Source: Pelagovum sp. HNIBRBA483
GTDB taxonomy: Bacteria; Pseudomonadota; Alphaproteobacteria; Rhodobacterales; Rhodobacteraceae
Direction of reading: 5' to 3'
NCBI RefSeq assembly: GCF_040931995.1
Contig: NZ_CP162412.1
Coordinates: forward strand, 620,001 to 684,000
Length of the DNA stretch: 64,000 nucleotides
Made by a program: the position numbers and the translations under genes. Under the pieces are notes generated by a model, which saw only the letters and a program-made list of their open reading frames with translations, had not been told where the DNA came from and made no database searches. The first letter of the stretch is position 1, and every line of letters starts with the position of its first letter. This document shows, in pieces, positions 1-7,944 of this stretch.

Positions 1-1
1 T

Positions 2-784
2 GAAACCCTGCCGCCGGTCGATATTGTCGGCTTGCAGGCGCTGCGCGCGCGTTCGGAACTGGAGGCAACCCTCACCGTGGCGCCGCGCGATGCGGGCTGC
101 ATCACGGTTCCTGCGGGCGCTTTTTTCCGTATCACGTCGGTAGGCGGGCCGCAGGTGGGCGACCTGAATATCTGGAATGAGCATGACCTGAACGAACGGT
201 TCTACTCGGGCAAGACGCGGGCGCTTCATGGTACGCATCTCTCAACCGGCGACCGGATGTGGAGCAGTTTTCCCTACATGCGACCGATGGCGACGATTAT
301 TGACGATACGCTTGACTGGTACGGATTTGATGAGTTTGGTGGCTCGGTGCATGATGTGATCGGCACGCGCTGCGACCCTTATACGGGGCGGCTCCTGTCG
401 GGGGATGATTATCATTATTGCTGCCATTCGAACCTGACCCGCGCGCTGGCGGCGCAGAGCGGCCTGCCGCTCGATGAGGCTGAAAAATATGTGCATGACG
501 TGCTGAATGTTTTCATGTGCACCGGCTTCACCCGAGATACGGGGCAGTATTTTATGAAAGCCAGCCCAGTACGCCCCGGAGACTACCTGGAATTCTTCGC
601 GGAAATTGACCTTTTGGTCGGACTTTCGGCCTGCCCGGGGGGCGACTGTTCCGCGGAACATTCTTCCGATACTGCGGCTTGTTATCCGCTGGAAATAACT
701 GTCTGGAATCCGGGCGAAACGGCGCGAAACAGGCATGAAGTGCCGCAAACTAACGCTTACAGCCGCACGCATGGCGTAGCTTGA
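2..784 (+). CDS. DUF1989 (urea carboxylase-associated) family protein, 5' end cut by window
   Basis: The protein matches the DUF1989 family, also called urea amidolyase/carboxylase-associated proteins, whose biochemical role is not firmly known. It shows the family's CPGGD motif near the C-terminus and a run of His/Cys residues (HYCCHSN) mid-protein that could bind a metal. The frame is open to the left edge, so the true start probably lies outside the window; the first in-window start is a TTG at 32. A 65-base gap separates it from the PLP-enzyme gene on the same strand. DUF1989 genes often sit in nitrogen-compound catabolic clusters, and this context agrees. No function beyond a likely role in nitrogen catabolism can be given. 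Confidence 0.75.
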   Translation, partial: ETLPPVDIVGLQALRARSELEATLTVAPRDAGCITVPAGAFFRITSVGGPQVGDLNIWNEHDLNERFYSGKTRALHGTHLSTGDRMWSSFPYMRPMATIIDDTLDWYGFDEFGGSVHDVIGTRCDPYTGRLLSGDDYHYCCHSNLTRALAAQSGLPLDEAEKYVHDVLNVFMCTGFTRDTGQYFMKASPVRPGDYLEFFAEIDLLVGLSACPGGDCSAEHSSDTAACYPLEITVWNPGETARNRHEVPQTNAYSRTHGVA

Positions 785-849
785 TGCAACGTTTCGAAGG
801 GATGACTTGATCTAATGCAGTTTCGGTTTTTGTCCACTTGGAATCGTTT

Positions 850-1893
850 ATGCAGCTGATCATCAATCCGCATCGCGGCGGAGAGAAACTCGCGCCGGAT
901 ATGCCCTATCCATCGACGGATGCGGCACGGGTGGCGGCGCTGCTGGGGCAATGCCCGAAAGCCGCAGAGACACCATTGGTCAATGCCACACCACTTGCGC
1001 CGGTGGCTGCGCTTTGGGTCAAGGACGAGCGGCCTCGCATGGGGCTTGGGTCGTTCAAGGCGCTCGGCGCTGCCTATGTGATTGCGCGGCAGGCTGAGGC
1101 GGTGGACCCAAATCCCGGAGCGGACACGCTCGCAGGGCGCACCTATGTGACCGCAAGCGCGGGCAACCACGGAATGAGCGTCGCGGCTGGCGCACGGGTT
1201 TTTGGCGCGAAGGCGGTCGTCTATATCGCGGAGACGGTGCCAGAGAGCTTTGCCGGACGATTGCAGGCGCTGGGCGCGGATGTTGTGCGTGCCGGTGCGG
1301 ATTATGCGGCCTCGATGCGGGCCGCGCAGGAGGCCGCCGTCGCAAACGGTTGGACCCTGCTCTCGGACAGTTCGTGGGAAGGCTATGCGGAGTTGCCGCA
1401 CATCCTGATGGAAGGGTATTTGCAGATGGTGGCGGAAGCTGTTGCGCAATGCCCTGAAGTGCCAACCCATATCCTGTTGCAAGCCGGTGTTGGCGGATTG
1501 GCCGGTGCGGTTGCCGCCTATGCGCGCAAGGCGTGGGGCGACGGGCCGGAAATCATCGTGGTTGAGCCGGAAGCCGCGCCCGCATTGCAGGCGAGCATCT
1601 TGGCGGGCGAATGTGTTTTTGCCGACGGACCGGACAGTGTGATGGGGCGGCTTGATTGCAAAGAGCCATCGTTAATTGCGCTCAATGGGCTGGCGCGGGA
1701 TGCGGATGCGTTTCTGACGATTTCAGACGCTGATGTTACCGCGCAACTGCCTGCGATGGCAGCTACGGGGCTGGAAACGACAGCGTCGGGTGGCGCCGGT
1801 ATTGCCACTGTGATGGACGACGATGCGCGGCAAGCGATGCAAATCGGGCCAGACTCGCGGGTGCTTTGCTTCCTGTCGGAGGTTGCGGATTGA
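850..1893 (+). CDS. Diaminopropionate ammonia-lyase-like PLP enzyme
   Basis: This is a fold-type II PLP enzyme of the threonine dehydratase / diaminopropionate ammonia-lyase group. The catalytic lysine is in GLGSFKALGAAY (Lys70), the substrate loop is TASAGNHG, and the phosphate-binding glycine loop is QAGVGGLAG. Diaminopropionate ammonia-lyases split 2,3-diaminopropionate into pyruvate and ammonia; the FKALG context fits them better than threonine dehydratases. At 347 residues it is shorter than the roughly 400 of the E. coli enzyme. I chose the ATG at 850 over an upstream TTG at 838. The stop overlaps the start of the next gene, so the two are probably translated together. The true substrate could be another 2,3-diamino or 3-substituted amino acid. 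Confidence 0.75.
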   Translation: MQLIINPHRGGEKLAPDMPYPSTDAARVAALLGQCPKAAETPLVNATPLAPVAALWVKDERPRMGLGSFKALGAAYVIARQAEAVDPNPGADTLAGRTYVTASAGNHGMSVAAGARVFGAKAVVYIAETVPESFAGRLQALGADVVRAGADYAASMRAAQEAAVANGWTLLSDSSWEGYAELPHILMEGYLQMVAEAVAQCPEVPTHILLQAGVGGLAGAVAAYARKAWGDGPEIIVVEPEAAPALQASILAGECVFADGPDSVMGRLDCKEPSLIALNGLARDADAFLTISDADVTAQLPAMAATGLETTASGGAGIATVMDDDARQAMQIGPDSRVLCFLSEVAD

Positions 1894-3023
1894 GGGGGTT
1901 TCCTGCCTCTGAATTCGCCGCGCGGACGGCGAAAGCCCAAGCCTTGATGGCCGAAAGCGGGCTTGCGGCTCTACTTCTGACAACCGAACCTGAACTGCGC
2001 TACTTTACCGGCTATCTGACCCGCTTTTGGGAAAGTCCGACACGCCCTTGGTTCCTTGTTGTTCCGGCAAGTGGCAAGCCGATTGCGGTGATCCCGTCGA
2101 TCGGTGCGGCGCTGATGGGGCAGACATGGATCGACGATATTCGTACATGGGTTGCGCCGGATCTGCACGATGATGGCGTTGGCCTGCTGATCGAGACGTT
2201 GAACGAGGTCACGCAAGGTGGCCGGATCGGTGTGCAGGACGGGCACGAAACGCATGTTCGTATGCCACAGAGCGATTACCAGCGCCTGGCCACGGCAGTG
2301 GAGCTAGGTTCTGACGAAGGGATCATGCGCAAGCTGCGGATGGTGAAATCGCAAGCCGAAATCGACAAGGTGGCGGAGGCCTGCCGCATCGCGGGGCGGG
2401 CCTTTGCGCGGGTGCCGGAGATTGCCGCTGTCGGCGTGCCGTTGGAGCAGGTGTTTCGGGAATTCCAGATGCTGTGCCTGAGCGAAGGGGCGGATTGGGT
2501 GCCCTATCTGGCCGGTGGAGCGGGGCAGGGCGGTTATGCGGATGTCATCTCGCCTGCGACTGAAGCGCCTCTGGCGCATGGTGATGTGTTGATGCTGGAT
2601 ACCGGCCTCGTGCATGACGGTTATTTTTGCGATTTTGATCGGAACTGGGCGGTTGGCACGGCAAGCAGTGCAGTGAGCGCGGCCCATGCGCGGTTGATCG
2701 AGGCGAGTGATGCGGGTGCGGCAGTCGCGCGACCGGGCGCGACGGCGGCTGATCTGTTCCATGCGATGAACGATGTCTTGACCCGCGGTGCGGGAGGCAC
2801 GGATGCGGGAAGGCTCGGGCATGGATTGGGCATGTCGCTCACCGAATGGCCGTCGCTCATTCCTACGGATCACACGGTGCTGGAGGCAGGCATGATCCTG
2901 ACGCTTGAGCCGGGTGTTGCGGTGGGCGACAGGATCATGGTGCATGAAGAGAACATCGTTGTGACCGACGGTGGCGCTGTCTTTTTAAGCCCGCGGGCGG
3001 AAGCGGAGATACCAGTCCTATGA
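1890..3023 (+). CDS. M24-family metallohydrolase (Xaa-Pro peptidase / ectoine hydrolase-like)
   Basis: The protein has the creatinase-type N-terminal domain (LRYFTGYLTRFWESP near residues 36-50) followed by an M24 pita-bread domain. The usual five metal ligands appear intact: two Asp in MLDTGLVHDGYFCDFD, His in GRLGHGLG, Glu in LTLEPGV and Glu in MVHEENIV. It should therefore be a metal-dependent amidohydrolase or peptidase rather than a creatinase, which lacks these ligands. The TTG at 1890 overlaps the previous stop; a longer TTG start at 1866 is less likely. It resembles enzymes called Xaa-Pro dipeptidase, and its company recalls ectoine hydrolase (EutD/DoeA), so cleavage of a small cyclic or acylated amino-acid derivative is plausible but inferred. 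Confidence 0.75.
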   Translation: MRGFPASEFAARTAKAQALMAESGLAALLLTTEPELRYFTGYLTRFWESPTRPWFLVVPASGKPIAVIPSIGAALMGQTWIDDIRTWVAPDLHDDGVGLLIETLNEVTQGGRIGVQDGHETHVRMPQSDYQRLATAVELGSDEGIMRKLRMVKSQAEIDKVAEACRIAGRAFARVPEIAAVGVPLEQVFREFQMLCLSEGADWVPYLAGGAGQGGYADVISPATEAPLAHGDVLMLDTGLVHDGYFCDFDRNWAVGTASSAVSAAHARLIEASDAGAAVARPGATAADLFHAMNDVLTRGAGGTDAGRLGHGLGMSLTEWPSLIPTDHTVLEAGMILTLEPGVAVGDRIMVHEENIVVTDGGAVFLSPRAEAEIPVL

Positions 3024-3727
3024 AGCCGCTACCGTTTGACCTGATCCCTGATGACGCACTGCCCACCCCGTTGGGGCTGATCGTTTTGCAGACAGATGAA
3101 ACAATCGAACCGGAATTTCATAAAGCTTTCGCCGACGACAATGCCGCGCTTTATGTCAGCCGGATTGCGAGTGCCCCTGAAGTGACGCCCGAGGGATTGG
3201 GGGCGATGGAATCGCTGATTGCCGCTTCTGCCGATCTGCTGCCGAAGTCGCTGCATTATTCGGTCGTCGGGTACGGGTGTACCTCAGCCAGCGCGATCAT
3301 CGGATCGGATGCGGTGGCGGAGTTGGTGAGGAAAAGCTGCAATGCCGACGAGGTGACGAACCCCCTGCGGGCGGCGATTGCGTTTGCGGAACATCATGGG
3401 CTGAGGCGGCTCGCGCTTGTCTCGCCATACATTATGGATGTGAATGTAGCGCTGCGGGCGGCCTTTGCGCGTGCGGGCATCACAACGGATACGTTCGGCA
3501 CCTTTGGTGAGGCCGAGGAGGCCAAGGTTGCACGCATCGCGGAGCAATCAATCGTATCTGCAGCAATGGCGCTGGGCAGCAGCGCCGACGTGGACGGGGT
3601 CTTCTTGAGTTGTACCAATCTGAAGACCCGCACGGCGATACCAAGACTCACTGAAGCGCTTGGGAAGCCGGTTTTTTCGAGTAATTTTGCGCTTTCGTGG
3701 CATATGAAAAAGTGTGCAAAGCTATGA
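3020..3727 (+). CDS. Asp/Glu racemase superfamily protein, EutA / maleate isomerase-like
   Basis: The protein belongs to the Asp/Glu racemase superfamily, in the branch with maleate cis-trans isomerase, arylmalonate decarboxylase and EutA of ectoine catabolism. Both active-site cysteines are visible: Cys87 in GYGCTSAS and Cys198 in FLSCTNLKT. The length of 235 residues is normal. Its ATG overlaps the stop of the M24 gene (ATGA), so it is the third member of a coupled gene set. In ectoine degradation EutA accompanies an M24 hydrolase and a PLP ammonia-lyase-like protein (EutB). That analogy is the best clue to its role, but no ornithine-cyclodeaminase (EutC) or deacetylase (EutE) homologue is in the window. 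Confidence 0.7.
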   Translation: MKPLPFDLIPDDALPTPLGLIVLQTDETIEPEFHKAFADDNAALYVSRIASAPEVTPEGLGAMESLIAASADLLPKSLHYSVVGYGCTSASAIIGSDAVAELVRKSCNADEVTNPLRAAIAFAEHHGLRRLALVSPYIMDVNVALRAAFARAGITTDTFGTFGEAEEAKVARIAEQSIVSAAMALGSSADVDGVFLSCTNLKTRTAIPRLTEALGKPVFSSNFALSWHMKKCAKL

Positions 3728-3845
3728 AAAATCAAGCATTTGCAACTTTATTTACGGTTCGCGGTTGCGACCTGCGAAAGCCAATGTTCTTATGGGCGTC
3801 AATAAGGGCCGATAAAGATGGTCCAAACCAAACGGGGAGAGACGT

Positions 3846-4949
3846 GTGACTGATTTGGGTAATAACCAGTCGTTCGTGAAATTTGATCGCGTTCAAAAAT
3901 CTTACGATGGCGAAAATCTTGTTGTGAAAGATTTGAACCTCGACATGCCGAAGGGCGAGTTCCTGACGATGCTTGGACCGTCCGGTTCGGGCAAGACGAC
4001 TTGCCTTATGATGCTTGCCGGTTTTGAAACGGCGACACATGGCGAAATCCTGCTCGACGGGAGGCCGATCAACAACATTCCGCCGCACAAGCGCGGCATT
4101 GGCATGGTGTTCCAGAACTACGCTTTGTTCCCGCATATGACGGTTGCTGAGAACCTCGCCTTCCCGCTGGAGGTGCGTAAGCTCGACAAATCGGTTCGGG
4201 AAGAGAAGGTGAAGCGCGCGCTTGATATGGTGCAGATGGGTGCCTTTGGTGGCCGTCGCCCAGCGCAGCTTTCGGGTGGTCAGCAGCAGCGTATCGCTTT
4301 GGCGCGCGCGCTGGTGTTCGAGCCGGAACTGGTGCTTATGGACGAGCCGCTCGGCGCGCTCGACAAGCAGTTGCGCGAACATATGCAATTCGAGATCACC
4401 CGTCTGGCGCATGATTTGGGCATCACCACCGTTTATGTGACCCACGACCAGACTGAGGCGCTGACCATGTCTGACCGCGTGGCGGTGTTCGAAGATGGCC
4501 GTATTCAGCAGCTGGCGCCGCCAGATACCTTGTATGAAGAGCCCGAGAACAGCTTTGTGGCGCAGTTCATTGGTGAGAATAACACCCTCGAAGGCGTGGT
4601 TACGGAGATCAAAGGGCCAGACCTTTGCGAGGTGAAGCTGGACGGCGGCGAGATCATCGACGCCAAGCCGGTGAACGTCTCGCAGGTGGGCGAGCGTACG
4701 CGCGTTTCGATCCGGCCTGAGCGGGTCGAGATGAACAAGGATCGCTTGCAGGAAGGTGCCCATACGCTGAAAGCCGAGGTGCTGGAGTTCATCTATATGG
4801 GCGACATCTTCCGCACGCGCTTGCGGGTTGCTGGTAACGAGGATTTCGTCGTTAAAACGCGAAACGCGCCGGACCAAGCGCGCTTGACACCGGGAACGCA
4901 ACTGGAAATCGGTTGGTTGCCAGCGGATTGCCGCGCGCTCGACGCGTAA
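3846..4949 (+). CDS. Polyamine-type ABC transporter ATP-binding protein (PotA-like)
   Basis: This is the ATPase of an importer of the spermidine/putrescine (PotA) type. It shows Walker A GPSGSGKTT, signature LSGGQQQR, Walker B ELVLMDEP and the H-loop THDQ, followed by a C-terminal TOBE-like domain from about residue 240. The start is a GTG at 3846 preceded by a GGGGAGAG ribosome-binding site. It begins a four-gene transporter operon and lies 118 bases after the catabolic genes on the same strand, which suggests that the transporter feeds them. The substrate is probably a cationic amine or amino-acid derivative; polyamines themselves are an alternative. Confidence 0.88.
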   Translation: MTDLGNNQSFVKFDRVQKSYDGENLVVKDLNLDMPKGEFLTMLGPSGSGKTTCLMMLAGFETATHGEILLDGRPINNIPPHKRGIGMVFQNYALFPHMTVAENLAFPLEVRKLDKSVREEKVKRALDMVQMGAFGGRRPAQLSGGQQQRIALARALVFEPELVLMDEPLGALDKQLREHMQFEITRLAHDLGITTVYVTHDQTEALTMSDRVAVFEDGRIQQLAPPDTLYEEPENSFVAQFIGENNTLEGVVTEIKGPDLCEVKLDGGEIIDAKPVNVSQVGERTRVSIRPERVEMNKDRLQEGAHTLKAEVLEFIYMGDIFRTRLRVAGNEDFVVKTRNAPDQARLTPGTQLEIGWLPADCRALDA

Positions 4950-5048
4950 GAGTATTCTAGCGGGGCGCGGAAAAGCTGCGCCTTGCGAGAGTTCGGGTAA
5001 ACTCGTGGCCCGCTACGAAAAATCACGAGAAAAAGTTTGGGAGTTACT

Positions 5049-6164
5049 ATGAAAAAGACAACGATCGTTTCTGCGGTGTCCATCCTCGGCCTTACGGCTG
5101 GATTGGCGCACGCAGACGGCCACATGGCCAATGATATGACGCTCGTCAGCTGGGGCGGTGCCTATCAGCAGAGCCAGATCAACGCCTATACCGAGCCGTA
5201 TATGGCGATGAACCCCGGTGTCACCACCACTTGGGACGAAAGCTCCGCTGAAGCCGTGGCCAAACTGCGCGCGATGAACGAAGCCGGCAACATCACTTGG
5301 GATGTGGTCGACGTTGTTGCCGCAGACGCGCTGCGCCTTTGCGACGAAGGTCTGGCAATGGAAATCGATGCCGACGAAGATCTCGCACCGGCACCGGATG
5401 GCACCTCGGCTGAGGATGACTTCGGTGACCTGCTGGTTGGCGACTGCTTCATCCCGCAGATCGTGTACTCGACCACCTTTGGCTACCGCACCGACATGGT
5501 TCCGGAAGGCGTAGAGGCACCGAACGACATCTGTGACGTGTTCGACCTCGCCACCTATCCGGGCATGCGTTCGCTCGAGAAGCGCCCGATCAACAACGTT
5601 GAATGGGCTCTGCTCTGTGACGGTGTCGCCAAGGAAGACGTCTATGACGTTCTGGCCACCGAAGAAGGTCAGGAGCAGGCACTTGCCAAGCTCGACACCA
5701 TCAAAGACAGCGTGATCTGGTGGTCCGCTGGTGCAGACACCCCGCAGCTGCTGGCTGACGGCGAAGTCTTCATCGGTTCAACCTATAACGGCCGACTGTT
5801 CTCTGCCATCGAAGAGCAGGGCCAGCCGATCGGCATGATGTGGGACGCTCAGGTGTTTGACCTTGACGGCTGGATCATTCCGGAAGGTCTGTCGGACGAG
5901 CGTCTGGCACGCGCCATGGACTTCATCTACTTCGCCACCGATACGCAGCGTCTTGCGGATCAAGCCAAGTACATCTCCTATGGCCCGGCTCGTGCGTCTT
6001 CCGCACCCTTGGTTGGTCAGCACGCTTCGCTCGGCATCGACATGGCTCCGCACATGCCGACCGATCCGAACAACGCCAAGAACACGTTCCTCTACAACTA
6101 CGAGTTCTGGGCTGACTATCGCGACGACATCGACGCGAAATTCCAAGCTTGGCTTGCTCAATAA
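5049..6164 (+). CDS. Polyamine-type ABC transporter periplasmic binding protein
   Basis: The 371-residue product starts with a Sec signal peptide (MKKTTIVSAVSILGLTAGLAHA, cleaved near residue 22). It continues as a PotD/PotF-like solute-binding protein, recognisable from LVSWGGAYQQSQ at the mature N-terminus. The ATG at 5049 is preceded by a purine-rich stretch and is preferred to the TTG at 5037. It follows the ATPase by 99 bases and is followed by a hairpin before the permeases. That arrangement usually gives more binding protein than membrane subunits. Ligand identity cannot be read from the sequence. Confidence 0.87.
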   Translation: MKKTTIVSAVSILGLTAGLAHADGHMANDMTLVSWGGAYQQSQINAYTEPYMAMNPGVTTTWDESSAEAVAKLRAMNEAGNITWDVVDVVAADALRLCDEGLAMEIDADEDLAPAPDGTSAEDDFGDLLVGDCFIPQIVYSTTFGYRTDMVPEGVEAPNDICDVFDLATYPGMRSLEKRPINNVEWALLCDGVAKEDVYDVLATEEGQEQALAKLDTIKDSVIWWSAGADTPQLLADGEVFIGSTYNGRLFSAIEEQGQPIGMMWDAQVFDLDGWIIPEGLSDERLARAMDFIYFATDTQRLADQAKYISYGPARASSAPLVGQHASLGIDMAPHMPTDPNNAKNTFLYNYEFWADYRDDIDAKFQAWLAQ

Positions 6165-6176
6165 GCCTTTACAAAA

Positions 6177-6212
6177 GGGAGGGGCCGAGTGGCCCCTCCT
6201 GACCAAGTTTTT
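6177..6212 (+). terminator. Intra-operon hairpin after binding-protein gene (attenuating terminator)
   Basis: An almost perfect stem (GGGAGGGGCC at 6177-6186 pairing with GGCCCCTCCT at 6191-6200, loop GAGT) is followed by a short T-run near 6208-6212. It sits 12 bases after the binding-protein stop and 62 bases before the permease start. It probably causes partial termination or protects the 3' end of the upstream message. Confidence 0.7.
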
Positions 6213-6273
6213 CAGATAAACCGGCGGCGAAACGGCCGGATATCATAAACAAGAGAACACCAACGGGGTACAC

Positions 6274-7941
6274 ATGAGTGATACGACATCCTCCGGCCCA
6301 ATGCTCGCTGCTGATGGCACGCCGCTAAAGACGAGCCTCGCACGCGCTTTGCGCCGCCAAAAGATCCGCGCGCTGGCACTGATCGCGCCGCTTTTGATTT
6401 TCGTGGTGGTAACATTCATCATCCCGATTGCGACAATGCTGTTCCGTTCTGTCGAGAACCAGATTGTCTCCGGTACCTTGCCCGAAGCGACCTATGAGCT
6501 TCAGGAATGGGATGCGAATTCGACCGAGGCGCCTGAAGAAGAAGTTTTCCAAGCGCTGTTTTTTGATCTTTTCAGAGCGGCTGAAGCCAAAGAGCATACC
6601 AAGCTCGGCACCCGCCTGAATTATGAAATGACCGGCACGTCGTCTCTGTTCCGGACCTCTGGCCGGAATCTCGACGATATTGGTGAAGAATGGCAGGACC
6701 CGATCGAAGATATCGCGCCTGCGCTGAAGGATGGCGAGACATGGTACGCCATGCTCTCGGGCACTGGCGGCGAAGCGCTGCTGGAGTCGCGACGCGACCT
6801 GTGGAACGGAATGGTCCCTGACGAATTTAACGGCGATGTGGGGCTTACGCTATCCGCCGATATGGTCGAGATGTTGCCCCTGACGGCTGCGGCCTATGCC
6901 GATTGGGCGATTTTCGAGGCGCTGGAGGAGGAACGCGACGTTTCCAAGCGCGATCCGTGGGAAGCGGTTTATGCCGCGCTCGGGCTTGATCTGCGCAACC
7001 CGGAAACAGTGGCAGCGGTGAACGCCTACACTGGCCCACATGCGGAAGACTTGCAGCTGGTTGCGGCGAACCTCGACCAGATGCCGGATCTGATGTTCCG
7101 CGATGCATTTGCCGGTCTGGACGAGGATTGGCTTGACCCCGAAGTGTGGAAGACAATCAAGATTTACAGCCCTGATTACACCTCGGGCTACTTCCTGAAC
7201 TCCGTTGACATGGAAAAGGGCACCGACGGCGCACAGATGCGGCCGGAAAATCAGCAGATCTACATCAAGCTGTTCATCCGGACGCTGTGGATGTCGCTGG
7301 TGATTACCGGAAGCTGTATCCTTCTGGGCTATCCGGTGGCGTGGATTTTGGCGAACCTTCCGCTGCGCACGGCCAACGTGCTGATGATCCTCGTGCTTCT
7401 GCCGTTTTGGACCTCGCTTCTGGTGCGGACATCCGCTTGGAAGGTGCTGCTGCAACAGCAGGGCGTGATAAATGAAATCCTTGTTTGGCTTGGCTTTGTG
7501 GATGACGCGAACCGGCTGATCCTGATGAACAACGCGACGGGTACGGTCATCGCGATGACGCATATCCTGCTGCCGTTCATGATCTTGCCGCTTTATTCGG
7601 TGATGAAGACCATCCCGCCAAGCTACCTGCGCGCGGCGAAGAGCCTTGGTGCTACCAACTGGACAGCGTTCTGGCGGGTCTACTTCCCGCAGTCGGTGCC
7701 GGGCATCGGTGCGGGCTCGATCCTCGTGTTCATCCTTGCAATCGGCTACTACATCACGCCTGAAATCGTGGGTGGTACTGACGGTGTGTTTATCTCGAAC
7801 CGGATTGCCTATCACATTTCCAGCTCGCTCAACTGGGGCCTCGCGGCTGCGCTTGGCACGATCCTGCTGGCGGTGGTTCTGTTGCTGTACTGGCTCTACG
7901 ACAGGATCGTGGGCATTGATAACGTGAAACTGGGGGGCTGA
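6274..7941 (+). CDS. ABC transporter permease (PotB-like) with large periplasmic insertion
   Basis: The C-terminal half, from about residue 330, is a standard binding-protein-dependent permease. It carries the EAA-type loop RAAKSLGATNWTAFWRVYFPQS that contacts the ATPase. Typical PotB proteins have about 300 residues, but this one has 555. The extra length is a hydrophilic, acidic region between the first membrane helix (about residues 33-55) and the permease core, so it should lie in the periplasm. The ATG at 6274 follows a spaced purine tract. It is followed three bases later by the second permease gene. The insertion could take part in ligand capture or binding-protein docking; I recognise no domain in it. 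Confidence 0.85.
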   Translation: MSDTTSSGPMLAADGTPLKTSLARALRRQKIRALALIAPLLIFVVVTFIIPIATMLFRSVENQIVSGTLPEATYELQEWDANSTEAPEEEVFQALFFDLFRAAEAKEHTKLGTRLNYEMTGTSSLFRTSGRNLDDIGEEWQDPIEDIAPALKDGETWYAMLSGTGGEALLESRRDLWNGMVPDEFNGDVGLTLSADMVEMLPLTAAAYADWAIFEALEEERDVSKRDPWEAVYAALGLDLRNPETVAAVNAYTGPHAEDLQLVAANLDQMPDLMFRDAFAGLDEDWLDPEVWKTIKIYSPDYTSGYFLNSVDMEKGTDGAQMRPENQQIYIKLFIRTLWMSLVITGSCILLGYPVAWILANLPLRTANVLMILVLLPFWTSLLVRTSAWKVLLQQQGVINEILVWLGFVDDANRLILMNNATGTVIAMTHILLPFMILPLYSVMKTIPPSYLRAAKSLGATNWTAFWRVYFPQSVPGIGAGSILVFILAIGYYITPEIVGGTDGVFISNRIAYHISSSLNWGLAAALGTILLAVVLLLYWLYDRIVGIDNVKLGG

Positions 7942-7944
7942 TTG

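Noticed and set aside
850-3727. Naming the first genes eutB, eutD and eutA of ectoine use
   Set aside because: The PLP enzyme fits diaminopropionate ammonia-lyase better, EutC and EutE are missing, and the transporter is polyamine-type rather than the usual ectoine TRAP.
3732-4901. Long minus-strand frame of 389 codons opposite the PotA-like gene
   Set aside because: It is antisense to an ATPase with all motifs intact, has no recognisable product and reflects the GC-rich codon pattern. The same applies to long antisense frames at 6850-8058, 13854-15134, 20017-21105, 31551-33023, 36606-38111, 39879-41351 and 45956-47512.
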